This document shows positions 11,003 through 21,028 of a stretch of 64,000 bases of DNA, piece after piece (the stretch's first letter is position 1; every line of letters begins with the position of its first letter). A program made the translations under genes and the position numbers. The stretch comes from Blasia pusilla (Eukaryota; Marchantiophyta; Marchantiopsida; Blasiales): positions 32,550,001 to 32,614,000 of the forward strand of contig CM114271.1 in the NCBI GenBank assembly GCA_050084515.1. The letters are read 5' to 3'. A model generated the notes under the pieces. That model ran no database searches and was not told the origin of the DNA. It was given only the letters and a program-made list of their open reading frames with translations.

Positions 11003-12001
11003 TTAGGGAGATGGCTCTCACTAGCAATCTTTCTCATTTTGAGCACTATTTAGTACTCATTCTTTTAGGTTTAGGTTGGAGCTTAAGTTATATTCTTGAT
11101 TCCATTATGGTGGAGGGTGGATGTGGGTTGATGACTGTATGTAGATTCGAAAGTGGAGTGGATCGTGTGATCCATTTTTTCTTTGATTTTACATGTAGAA
11201 GATTGACACGGGCATGGGGATTTTTTTGTGATTATCTGGGCGGCCAAGTTGCCTCACTTAATAGCCCCTTGGAGAAGTTTTTGATAGGTTGTGTGTTTTT
11301 CTTTCATTCGGAGGGTCGTATACAAAAGCACTTCCCATTTTTTCATAGATTTTTATTATTTGCGGATTGACGTAGAGTATCAGAAGAGTATGTGGATCAA
11401 CCCTCAATTGTAGGATAACTTAGTAATGTCAAATGGTGAGGTGAGAAATCATGCAACATAAATTCGATAGAAGTAAAAGAGCGAGAGAAACAAAAAATTA
11501 GGGTTGGGCTCAATCCTACCCATAGAGGGATCCCAAGGGAAAGGGCGGAGTTTTTTGTGGAGGAATTGCATGGCAATGCCCGAAGAGGCTACGTGGCATA
11601 TATGCAAGTGCAATTGTAAGCAAATGCACTAAATACATACAAAATACGACACATGAAGATAGATGGGTCATGCAAGCCCAAAGTGGGTAACTGCAAATGT
11701 TTGCTAGACGGAGAGCTTCTAACTACGCCCTCTACATGTATGTCTCATTTTCTTTTGGGGTTGGGAAGGCTATCCAACAAACATCGTAGTTGGTATATTT
11801 ATGCCCATCGTTGATGAAATCTTTATTTTGAAACACATATTTTTCCATTTGTGAGAAGTGATATGGGTTTTTTTTGTTCCTCCTTGTGTGATCTGACAAT
11901 CAAATTATTCCTCTTGTATGACAATAAATGCTACCAATCCAAACCCCCCTCCCCCATTTTCCTCTATAGTAGTAATACAAACAAAAATGCCTCTAAAGGG
12001 A
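11003..12001. other. Unassigned spacer between copia and copy 2
   Basis: I see no recognisable gene. The last bases (11974-12000) resemble 21035-21060 on the other side of copy 2. The five bases AGGGA at 11997-12001 are the left target-duplication candidate for copy 2. Confidence 0.5.
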
Positions 12002-12384
12002 TGTCACGTCTTTTAGGATAGATCGGTGAGATCTAGTAGAGCGCCTTCTTGAGTAGCCAAGGACAAGCTCAATTGGTCGAGGATGACCTGCTGAGGCCGC
12101 GGAAAACCTGAGAGAGCAGGTTTCCCCTTTGTTTCGGCTTATTTGGAGCCATATTGAGAAACTTACTATTTTAGGTAAACACCATTTTGAGTATATGATC
12201 AACTTTCTATTTTTGGTAAGTGTCTTTTGACCTCCTACCTTAGGTTAAGAGCCAAGGATGTGACTTGGGAGAATAGGTTACCATGAAGAGAGTTTGGGAG
12301 AGGGGAGGGGTATACCTAAAGGAGATAGAGTTTGAGAGCTCATTCTTTCTTTGTTGAACCTCTTGGTCCCTTACCTTGTGAGTG
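12002..12384 (+). repeat. Left terminal repeat A1, copy 2 (3'-truncated)
   Basis: The stretch matches A2 (20383 on) from TGTCACGTCTTTTAGG to GTCCCTTxCCTTGTGA. It then jumps into leader sequence, so its last roughly 100 bases are deleted, as are 19 bases near 12365. No B repeat lies to its left. Confidence 0.85.
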
Positions 12385-13379
12385 ATATATTGTGTGGATC
12401 CTTTGGTTGCCATTGCCGCCGTTACGGAGTGGAGGGTCTTCCATGACGTTCGTTGATCCTCTGACTTGCATCGCCACCATGTACTTTGTTTTGGCCACCA
12501 CCGTCATCACAATTTCGTCATCAACTAGTGATGAGCGATGACCTCTAGTTATGGTGTTTGAGTTGTGATTTCATGCTGCTATGTTGTGATTGGTAGCCAC
12601 TCGACGACAATCGAGTACCGTGTCGTGATGCTCGTAGCCGCAACGTGCCGCCGATTGCCGCGCCGTGCCGCTCATGGTCGCACCGCACCATCTCGATCAC
12701 GGAGCCGCACCGTCATTGTGGATCAGACTATGGGTTTATTGTTGATTGAGGAGGGTATGCCGCCGAGTGCCTCATCCCACCATCGAGGGCTGTGTCGTTC
12801 GTAGCCGTTCCGTGCCGCCTGCAACGCCGCATCGTTCCGCTAGAACCACACTGTCTATGGAGGAGTTTTGAGCAGCGTCAGTACGGGAGGAGTATGACTT
12901 GCTGATTAGAGGAGTTTAGTATCCACGACTGAGTTGGGGTTGAGATTTGCAGTTGCTAAGGAGCGACATCGACATGTGTTCACGTTACCCATTATGGTCC
13001 TTTATCCTGCACGTGTGAGGGATTCTGGGATTTGGATAGTGTATTTGGGGATACTGGGTGTGTGGATGCTGAGAGCATCATTTATGTATGTAGTTTAGGT
13101 GACATAGACCTGTGTGGGATGTCCGGAGTTGCGATTAGGATGTCGATGAGATGATAGCCTGGTCGATTTGCCCCACCACGCCGCTTGTTGCCGCACGTTA
13201 CACGTCTCAGGGAGGGAGAATGTAGATCAAGTGCCGCATGTTTGGGATGAATGATTGAGGGATTATTTGCGATGCGAGAGTGATCAGGTGAGAGGGGCAC
13301 GAGGGTCATCACGGCGTCTGTTCGGGACTTTGAGAGGCGAGGTGTTGAACTCGAGAGTAGCTCTAGAGGTTTTACGCGG
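12385..13379 (+). other. 5' leader of copy 2
   Basis: This untranslated or poorly coding stretch is shared with copy 4 (from about 56124, TTTGGTTGCCATTGCCGCC). It is rich in GCCGC-type words around 12640-12840. I see no protein family here. Confidence 0.6.
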
Positions 13380-14640
13380 AGTGGCGCGAGGTTCCGAGGG
13401 TCTCCATGTGAGGAACCACATCGACCTCCTTCAGTGTCATTGTCAGACATGGGAGAGGGTGTAGAGGAGTTTGTGAGCACATTGTCACATATTATGAGTG
13501 GTCCTACCGGTTGGGCGTACGAGATGGACGATCGGGGTAGAGGACCGCGTAGGTTTTCAGGTGCAGTAGGTACGATTGAGTTGCACGATTTCATAGCAGA
13601 GTTTAGGAGTTGGCGCGAGTCCCAGTGGGCCAGGAACTCTAGAGAGTTCAACCCGTTTACAACATGGAACGGTATATTCGAGCATTTAGAGGGGGCGCCC
13701 ATGGACGATTACCATGAGTTCTCTTAGAGATATGCACGTGAGATCGAGGCGAGGAGGCTCTACTATGACCCATATTATGTGTCATGGATGGAGCCATTCC
13801 CAGATGAGGAGGAGGAGTCAAGAGAGGCTACTTTCTCTTCCACTAGTGACGTTTTAGGAGGAGTCACTCGCACGGGAGCAGTTGCACCGTGTAGTCGGGT
13901 TTGTCCTAGGTTCAACCCTGTGGTTGAGTTCTTTGCTGAGTTCAGGTCAAGCTACCAGGGGGTACGGACATAGAAGTTGCAGAGCATCCATGATTTCCAG
14001 AGGCGCCCGGGTGAGAGTTTGAGTGAGGCTTACACTCGCGTGCGCCGGTTGATCAATGTTACTCAGGGGGTGACAAAGGCTCAGGCTATCGAGTCATGGT
14101 CGCGATGTTGGACCACACCCTGCGGACACGGGTGCGGGAGGGGGTGCTTCTTATGAACACCTCCCCTACGTTGAGAGATGTTTTTAGGACCACCGAGAAC
14201 ATTGAGCGCAACATGGCGGAGGAGAGCGTAGCCACCATGGGTTATGGGCGAGAGCAGTCGCGATTGTCACGCACCAATTGCGGCAAAGAACGTGGACTCT
14301 GAGATAGGTCGACTGTGGCACCATGAGCTCAGGGAGGATACCGGGAGGCCGTGCCGCAGAGACCTGCACCTTCATATGCGGCTCAGCAATAGCCGCTTAC
14401 TATTACTTGTTGGTCATGTGGTGGAGCCCATCATCAACGTGATTGCACTCGTCAGGGTCATGGACGTGTGCCTCAACATGGAGGAGGAGATGGTGCTGCA
14501 CCAGGAGGTTATCAATGTGACTATTTTAAGAGGTATGGTAATAAAATCAGCAAGTGTTTCAGTTTACATCCTGAGTTACGTCCGGACTAAGGGCCAAAGA
14601 GGGCACCAGAGCGACTAGCCGGTCCGGGTGGGCTAGAGAT
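13380..14640 (+). pseudogene. Gag, copy 2
   Basis: This is a Ty3-type capsid protein. The core shows GTIELHDFIAEFRSW, FNPFTTWNGIFEHLEGAPMD, RFNPVVEFFAEFRSSYQG, SIHDFQRRPGESLSEAYTRV and LRTRVREGVLLMNTSPTL, the helix-rich pattern of retrotransposon Gag. Stops or frameshifts follow DDYHEFS (TAG near 13724), YQGVRT (TAG near 13972) and again near 14096. Zinc-knuckle traces follow at about 14404-14570 (C-W-S-C-G-G, then CDYF where CDYC is expected). The start is not certain. The frame stays open upstream of the first clear ATG (13449). Confidence 0.82.
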
Positions 14641-15199
14641 CGTGCACTAGGTGGTCCCGTCGGGGGATGAGGAGCTGGAGTTGCCCAACACGGTAGTGGA
14701 GCTGCATGTGGAGGAGGTAGAGTCCTACCACCTAGACAAGTCAAGGGAGATGGCGGACGTGAGGCTAGGATGGTTGCTCAGATACATTAGCTACAAGAGC
14801 AGATTGCCGCTATGGCATTGAGATTACCGCATGCCGGATCCGTGGCATCAACATCATATGGAGCAACTAGAGATATGGAGGATCTTGATTGGATGTGCGG
14901 GGTTGCCCTGATGGAGGCAGCTGCAGTTGTGACGCGTGGAGCAGCACAGAGTTGGATCCACAGCGAGGGGAAGCCAGGAAACAGACTAGGCTTCCTCAGT
15001 CTTTTACGTTGTCCGAGGCGATGAGGACCCCATCGATGGGTCCTAATCAGAGTTCTTGGAGAGTTGGTGATGTTGTTGGTGTGCAGGCATGGAGGGCGAT
15101 GGGAGAAACAAGTGCGACGACTCCTATTGTTGATGCTCAGGAGGGACATGTGTCAAGCACGTTGTTGGGGGCGGCGCTCCTTTATTTTCTGCTTCCGAT

Positions 15200-15860
15200 A
15201 TTATGACATTGGGGGGTACGCCCGTTGAGGCTTTTCGGCTGGCCGCTACGCTATGTGAGCGTGGAGTTGGAGTTCCTGCATCACGTTCAGAGGTGATTGC
15301 AGTGGAGGTGATGGACTTGCCCTTGGAGCCAATGTCCGAGCCGTCCACGTCAGATTCATGGCAGACTATGGCTACTAGGATGGCGGAGATGCCCGCTAGA
15401 CCTGCGATAGAGCGTGCCATGGCTTCTCCTGGTGTTGTGTTGCTGGATAACGGAGGAGAGGTCTTCCAGTTGGTGAGTCTTGGAGGTAGAGCTTTTTGTC
15501 CGCAACGCATCTTGTTGGATTCAGGAGCGCAACCCCTAATTTTGGGGAAAGCATCATTCAGAGGATTGGGCTTGACGAGAGCCGATGTGGAGCATTGTCC
15601 ATTGCGGATATAGACATCCTTGGATGGAGCAAGTACCACACAATATATCACCCAACAAGAGGTCGTGATGAGGATTCGCCCGGGACATCCTACAGATGAG
15701 TCCATGGTGTGAGCCAAGGCGATAGTGACTGATGGAGAGTCCTACGACGTCTTGGTTGGTGGAGTAGCGTTATACCCGATGGGATTTGCCCTGGATTACT
15801 GGGAGGAGTCAGCGTCCTACAAACCATGATGGCAGTCAGGTGATTGGCGCCTTAGCTCAT
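15200..15860 (+). pseudogene. Retropepsin-like protease, copy 2
   Basis: An aspartic protease that would cut the polyprotein. It keeps the active-site block QRILLDSGAQPLILG (catalytic Asp codon at 15518-15520, DSGA) and the later block YDVLVGGVALYPMGFALDYW, which corresponds to the usual hydrophobic-hydrophobic-Gly end of the fold. TAG stops lie at about 15611 and 15710. It lies between gag and the methyltransferase. Confidence 0.75.
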
Positions 15861-15883
15861 TACCCGTTCGATTCATAGGTGTA

Positions 15884-16190
15884 GTGATCGAGCAACGACC
15901 AAGAGAGATGGCAACCTTAGTAGCATTTAGTAGTGCCATCACTTGGCCTAGTGATTTGATTGAGGGACATATCCATGCAGAGGATACTCCCGTTCCTGAT
16001 ATTTCTATGGAGAGGAGTTTTATGGTAGCCGCATCATTCCGTAGAAGAGAGGTGCCGTTGTGGGGCTCGACTGAGGAGCTTTGACGATTGGCAGATGAGC
16101 ACGTGCAGACCGTGTGGAGCGAGGCGTTTGCACCAGAGTATGACGGGTCTGAGGAACCCGAGGTAGCAGGGAGTGCTACGATGACACCCT
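15884..16190 (+). pseudogene. Conserved linker between protease and methyltransferase, copy 2
   Basis: The frame VIEQRPREMATLVAFSSAI, WPSDLIEGHIHAEDTPVPD and SFRRREVPLWGSTEEL is conserved in copy 4 at 59609-59890. I do not recognise a family. Conservation in protein sense suggests it was translated as part of pol. A TGA ends the frame at 16082-16084. Confidence 0.6.
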
Positions 16191-17190
16191 TGGATACCAC
16201 AACCATTGTGTGGTGTAGCTCGGAGGAGGGTATTTGAGTGTAAGATCTCTTTGGAGGGATTAGCACCGGGTTAGGTGCTATTTTGCAGGCAGGAGTGCGA
16301 GTACAGCAGTACGTGTATGTGGGGAGTGATGATGTTGCAAGGCGCGTCTCACTATGACATGTCGCGCAGTTACGCCTACGTTTTCCCGACTTATTTTCTG
16401 CATCCGCATGTGGGTACCAGAGTTCTCTACCGAGGGATATTTTGTAGTTGAGGGCGTAGGATTTAGAGTGGGTAGGGACCATTGATTTGGTCATTTTCGG
16501 TTAGCCATGTCGGGGCCAATGGAGTGTTGGACGAGGCAGTGGGTTGGCTGACACTCGATCCAGGTTTTTTTGGGAGATGTTGAGGGTCTTACGGTAGTTG
16601 CAGGAGCACCAATCTTGTTCTCCAGCCTACATTCTAGAGAATGTGCCAATCTTAGGAGACTCCAGGTCACGGGTGGTGATAAGTGCTCATCAGGTGCGTG
16701 CCTGGATCGGCTCAACAGTGTTCTTGGATGCGGCGAGTGTAGGTTCTAGAGCCCATCGCCCGCATCTATGGTGGACCAACTTGGTGCCCCATGCGGTGTT
16801 ATGGAGGGCGTATGGGAGAGTGGAGCATCCCTCCCATTTGTCAGTGGATTCCATTTTGGATCCAGGTCGTCGATCACAGGCAGTGAGGCACGATGATCGA
16901 CCACCATTGATTGTGGTCAACAGGGTAGGCAGGCCGTGGGCAGCCTTGCTCACGTTTGTAAGTTTTCGCGCTTCCTATGCATACAAGGAGTTTGCTCCTA
17001 GCTTGGTTTGGGATGACCAGGTTCAGTGGTTGGTGGAGCCCAACGCCGACAAGAGAGAGAGAGAGCGATGGGATTTCCCACAGGAGTGATGGCAGTACCG
17101 TTAGTGTCAGAGGCATTACGACGCCATGTCTTGGGTCAAGCGATGGACCTGAACTACTTGACATGGATCCTCAGCTTGGGAGTGGCTTAA
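16190..17190 (+). pseudogene. DNMT3-like cytosine-5 DNA methyltransferase, copy 2
   Basis: This domain would transfer a methyl group from S-adenosylmethionine to cytosine. It follows copy 4 closely. Motif I reads DLFGGISTGLGAILQAG. Motif IV is VIFG-stop-PCRGQ, with the catalytic Cys codon at 16508-16510 and the preceding Pro (16505-16507) kept. Next come GRGSGLADTRSRFFWEMLRV, the ENV box in YILENVPILGDS and the RxR-type box in VGSRAHRPHLWWTNL. The end covers PNADKRERERWDFPQE. The stops at 16237-16239, 16502-16504 and others show decay. The motif order I, IV, VI, VIII, IX, X is the unrearranged order of DNMT3, not the permuted order of plant DRM enzymes. Confidence 0.85.
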
Positions 17191-17509
17191 CAACGTAAAA
17201 TGAGATCGCGATAGATCGCATCGGTTGCGTTGGTGAGCCCCATGCCTACCAAGATGGTGGAGGCAGTGGCTGGGGGCGAGACCCGAGGAGACCTACACAC
17301 CAGGGGAGATCGAGAGAGACACCCTTGGACTTCTTGGGATGTTTTGAAGGTACGCCAGGAGATGATAGCCACAACATCGAGGGTGGTTACAGACACTACA
17401 CGTGGAGTTTGTAGTTGGTTGTAGGAGAGTGGCCGAGTGTTGTTGTTCGAGACAGGGTTGCACCATAGCAACCATCAATACCGTGGCGGAGAGTCCTACC
17501 GTAGTCACG

Positions 17510-18065
17510 ATGGAGACTTGGGAGCCAGATATGGGCCCTAGGTTGACAGGAGGAGAGCGGCGCCGGATACATCAGTTCCTCAGGAGTTATAGGAGCTGGT
17601 TTGCGTTTAGCATGGAGGATTTGGGTACGTTGAAGGGACCCGGGATCCGCATTGAGTTGTCGAGTGATACGTCGATCTTCCGACGATCCTACAGGTACAG
17701 TGATATGGAGAGGGCTCTGATTCAGAGTAAGAGCCAGGACTTGGTCGGAGCAAGACTAATGGAGATGTTGCATGGGGAGTATGCATCTGCCACTATCATG
17801 CATGGCAACTAGACGGATAGGCGGATGTGTGGGGATTACCGACCTATCAATTGGTAGACAAAGTCCGATAGGTATGCCATGCCTACCCCTTAGGAGATCT
17901 TTGATGCGATTGATCATGCAAAGGTCTTCAGTTCATTGGATTTGGGAGCAGGCTGCCTATCAGATTGGAGGACAGGCAGAAAACGGCATTTTGGGGCATC
18001 GATCCTCACGGGAAGGATTTTTTGTACTAGTGGCGGTTCTTACAACTAGAAAGGACGCAGGGGGT
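17510..18065 (+). pseudogene. Reverse transcriptase, copy 2 (palm deleted)
   Basis: The N-terminal half is visible: METWEPDMGPRLTGGERRR, SYRYSDMERALIQSKSQD, TDRRMCGDYRPIN and FSSLDLGAG. It then breaks by frameshift. The sequence FLPF through YIDD and the connection to RNase H is absent, a deletion of about 0.7 kb. The junction (18043-18079) is a perfect hairpin. Confidence 0.82.
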
Positions 18066-18079
18066 GTCCTTTCTAGTTG
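18043..18079. repeat. 14-bp perfect inverted repeat at deletion junction
   Basis: The left arm CAACTAGAAAGGAC (18043-18056) and right arm GTCCTTTCTAGTTG (18066-18079) are separated by nine bases. The right arm is the native start of RNase H. The left arm replaces deleted reverse transcriptase sequence. Confidence 0.9.
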
Positions 18080-18082
18080 CAC

Positions 18083-18480
18083 ATAGATTGGAGCATGTTG
18101 GGGCTTGGAGCGGTGCTCACCCAACATGATGATGAGGGTAGAGAGTTTGTGGTGGCTTACGCTAGCCGCTCGAACAACGCTGCAGAGGCGAAGAACAGCT
18201 TGTATGAGGGTGAGTGCTTGGCTGCGATGTGGGCTGTCTCACATTTCAGGTGTTACTTATTCGGCAACCCTTTACCATCATCACTGATCATCAACCACTG
18301 AAGGGGTATGGAGTCCGACAAGCTTAGAGGGAAGCTTGCGAGATGGGCTCTTTTGTTGCAGGAGTATGATTTTCAGGTGGTTCATAGACTTGGGACACTC
18401 AACCAAGATGCAGATGGGTTGAGTCGTGACCCATGCCTGAGTTAGCGAGATGCGACTGGAGCTTGATGGCATGGAGAGAG
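18083..18480 (+). pseudogene. RNase H domain, copy 2
   Basis: The frame keeps IDWSMLGLGAVLTQHDDEGR, AYASRSNNAAEAKNSLYEG and ECLAAMWAVSHFRCYLFGNP. A frameshift then breaks the third acidic block (ITDHQPL). It closes with [19 protein letters not shown]. It would degrade RNA in hybrids. Confidence 0.85.
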
Positions 18481-18649
18481 TGATGAGGAGTCAGTGCTAG
18501 GATGGCACGCGTCAGCCTATTTAGGCATGTTGGCTATGGAGAGCCATAGTGTGGAGACTTCGATGGCAAGGTCTAGTGGAGAGTCCTTGGATCCCGTGGC
18601 CAGTGAGGAGACGACAAGTGGTCAAGATATTCATGATGATGGAGTAGTC

Positions 18650-19920
18650 TTGGAGTACCTTCGTACTGGTAGCATTGCGAGCACCGTGGGTGCTAGAAAG
18701 CGGGATCGGATCCTACAATGGGCCAGACGGTTCCGTTGGGAGGGGACACATATTTTGAGGGTTTGGGAGGATGGTATAGTACGCGTAGTGCTGCATCCTT
18801 TGCAGAGAGCACGACTAGTGCAACATGCCCACGAGGAGTTGGGTCACTTTGGGGTGAAGCAAACGTACAACTTGCTCCAGATTCAGTATTGGTGGCGAGG
18901 CATGCAGACTAACGTTCAGCAGTTTGTTGCAAGGTGCATGGTGTGTGATCAGGTCCGAGCATCGTTCAATGCTCCGACACCACAGTTGCATCCATTACCG
19001 ATCATGGGCTTAGGGTATAGATGGAGTTTGGATTTTGCAAGACCTTTGCCTTTGAAAAGCGTCACAGTCATTTTGTGTTGGTGATGGTCGAGCACTTCTC
19101 AAAGTGGATCGAGTTGGTTGCATTGCCTGACAAAGTGAGTGAGGGAGTAGCTTATGCCTTCCATGACAGAGTGTTAAGTCATTATGGCGCACCGGCTGAG
19201 GTGTTGACAGACCAGGGTACCGAGTTTCGCTGTGAGGTCCAGGCCTTGTGTGATTAGGCGCTGATCGACCATCAAACGACTTTGCGAGATCATCCTGAGA
19301 CGGATGGATTAGCGGAGAGAGTTGTGTAGACGGTGAAGAGGAATTTATGCAAGTATGGCTTGCAGAGAGGTCACCTAGGAGATTGGGACCTCCAATTGAT
19401 GTGGTTGGCGATGGGATACAGATTTAGCAGGCAGACATCCTTAGCTTCTTTTTCATGGTACTTGCTACTTTATGGTCTAGAGGCAGATTTACCTTCGGCC
19501 ATTCGTCAAGATGCTGGTGAGGTGCTGGACCTTGATAACCCAAATGTATGGATTCGAGCATGTTCTCAGAGGGCTGAGTTGTTTTGGAGAGTGATGCCCA
19601 TGGCGTTTGAGAACTTGGCAATTGCGCAACATAGGGATACGTTGAGGTAAGCGACTATTCGCGGTGGTGGTTATCGACCAACTATCCGGAGGTTTCATCA
19701 GAGAGATTATGTCTACTTGCAGCAGACGGCACCGACAATGTTGGATGTGACTGGAGGACGCACTATCCTGAGAGTGCGTGACGTTTTGCCATATGGTGTT
19801 CTCTTGCTGGGGGGACGCGATTCTATGGTATGGAAGGACCATGTGCGTAATTTTGCGCCATGTCACCTTCCTAACATTGATGGTACATTAGATCCGAGCT
19901 TAGCAGTAGTTCCTGCACGC
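18650..19920 (+). pseudogene. Integrase, copy 2
   Basis: This is the best zinc finger of the family: H-A-H-EELGHFGVKQTYNLL, then YWWRGMQTNVQQFVARCMVC gives the HHCC set. The DDE core follows in GLGYRWSLDFARPLPL (first Asp) and EVLTDQGTEFR (second Asp). An in-frame TAG at 19255-19257 comes next, and then DHPETDGLAERVV near the Glu site. The tail runs LQLMWLAMGYRFSRQTSLAS to SMVWKDHVRNFAPCHLPN. A frameshift lies near 19020-19060. The TAG is at the same codon as in copy 1 and is CAG in copy 4. Confidence 0.87.
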
Positions 19921-19926
19921 TTGCGT

Positions 19927-20067
19927 TGTATGTTGTGTGGTTCTGCCCGTGGTGCGGCTATGATGCTAGTATATGATGGATGTTCGAGAGGTTGGCTTGT
20001 GGCATGTCTGACGCCATCTCTCACTAGGGTTCCTCGGAGACGATGGATGTGTCCCAGATGTACATAG
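19927..20067 (+). pseudogene. PHD finger, copy 2 C-terminus
   Basis: The frame continues from the integrase tail into C-M-L-C-GSARGAAMMLV, with the third Cys changed to Tyr (LVYDGC), then SRGWLVACLT, where the His is changed to Leu, and RRRWMCPRCT-stop. The finger is recognisable but has lost two zinc ligands. It ends the polyprotein (TAG at 20065-20067). Confidence 0.83.
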
Positions 20068-20252
20068 AGGAGATAATAGGGAGGTTTCAATTCCTACTTT
20101 TCCTTTGACATGGATGATAGGAAGGCGACTAACAATGGGGCCACCTGAGCACCTGGCCTTTTGCTCTTAGCGTTCTAGAGATGTATGTCGTGGTAGGTAG
20201 AGATAGAGGGCTATCTGGAGTTAGAGGGACCTAACCACCAACTATGGGGGCG

Positions 20253-20382
20253 ATTGGAGATATTTTAGTACTTCTTGTCTCGTTTTTTGGATGCCATGAG
20301 TTAGCATAGGATCGTGCGTGTTTGTGTGTGTGTTCGGTGACAGCGATGTATGTTGTGTAGCAATGTGTATGCGTACGGTAAC
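20253..20382 (+). repeat. Internal repeat B1, copy 2
   Basis: This 130-bp stretch follows the G-rich tract ATGGGGGCG and is repeated at 20900-21028. It begins ATTGGAGATATTTTAG and ends with the core CAGCGATGTATGTTGT and GCGTACGGTAAC. Confidence 0.88.
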
Positions 20383-20899
20383 TATCACGTCTTTTAGGAA
20401 AGATCAATGAGATCTAGTAGAGCGCCTTCGTGAGTAGTCGAGGACAATCTCAATAGGTCGAGGATAATCTACTGAGGCCGCGGGAAACTTGAGAGAGCAG
20501 GTTTCCCCTTCGTTTCGGCTCATTTGGAGCCATATTGAGAAACTTACTATTTTAGGTAAGTACCATTTTGAGTATATGATAAACTTTATATTTTTGGTAA
20601 GTGGCATTTGACCTCCTACATCAGGTCAAGAGCCAAGGAGGTGACTTGGGAGAATAGGTTACCATTGGAGAGAGTTTGGGAGAGGGGAGGGGTATACCTA
20701 AAGGAGAGAGAGTTTGAGAGCTCATTCTCTCTTTGTTGAACCTCTTGGCATAAGGTGGCGGACCTATGGTCCCTTGCCTTGTGAATGTAACCCAAGCCTC
20801 TCATTAGGAGAGTGGGTTTGGTTTGACATGAGAGAGAGAGTGCACACCTTTGAGAGCTATGGTTTGAGATGGTGTCGAGAGAGATTGGATCTTACTTTA
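20383..20899 (+). repeat. Internal repeat A2, copy 2
   Basis: The second copy of A, complete (517 bp), from TATCACGTCTTTTAGG to GATTGGATCTTACTTTA. It matches A1 of copy 2 and A1 of copy 4 (54893-55379). It carries the AGAGAGTTTGAGAGCTCATT block. Confidence 0.88.
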
Positions 20900-21028
20900 A
20901 TTGGAGATATTTTAGTACTTCTTATCTCGTTGTTTGGATGCCATGAGTTAGCATGGGATCGTGCGTGTTTGTGTGTGTGTGTTCGATGACAATGATGTAT
21001 GTTGTGTAGCGATGTGTATGCCCACGAT
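20900..21028 (+). repeat. Right terminal repeat B2, copy 2
   Basis: The second copy of B, near-identical in length to B1, from ATTGGAGATATTTTAG to TGCCCACGAT. It is the right end of the element. AGGGG (21029-21033) follows. Confidence 0.85.

Larger units (their letters stand above)
12002..21028 (+). mobile_element. Methyltransferase/PHD Ty3-type element, copy 2 (full length, broken)
   Basis: This is a nearly complete 9.0-kb copy. It reads A1 (12002-12384), leader, gag, protease, linker, cytosine methyltransferase, truncated reverse transcriptase, RNase H, integrase, PHD finger, G-tract, B1 (20253-20382), A2 (20383-20899) and B2 (20900-21028). The left end starts TGTCACG and the right end is CCCACGAT(A). 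AGGGA and AGGGG flank it as a possible 5-bp duplication with one mismatch. Compared with copy 4, about 750 bp are missing between A1 and the leader, and about 0.7 kb of reverse transcriptase is missing. Stops are scattered through every domain. Confidence 0.9.

Noticed and set aside
16190-17190. DRM-type (rearranged) plant methyltransferase
   Set aside because: Motifs run I to X in the normal order, so the permuted DRM arrangement is excluded.
19927-20067. Chromodomain after integrase
   Set aside because: The Cys/His spacing and the WxCxxC end are those of a PHD finger, and no chromodomain aromatic cage is seen.
20253-21028. Tyrosine recombinase expected for split-repeat elements
   Set aside because: No such domain is visible in any copy. 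The HHCC/DDE integrase accounts for integration.
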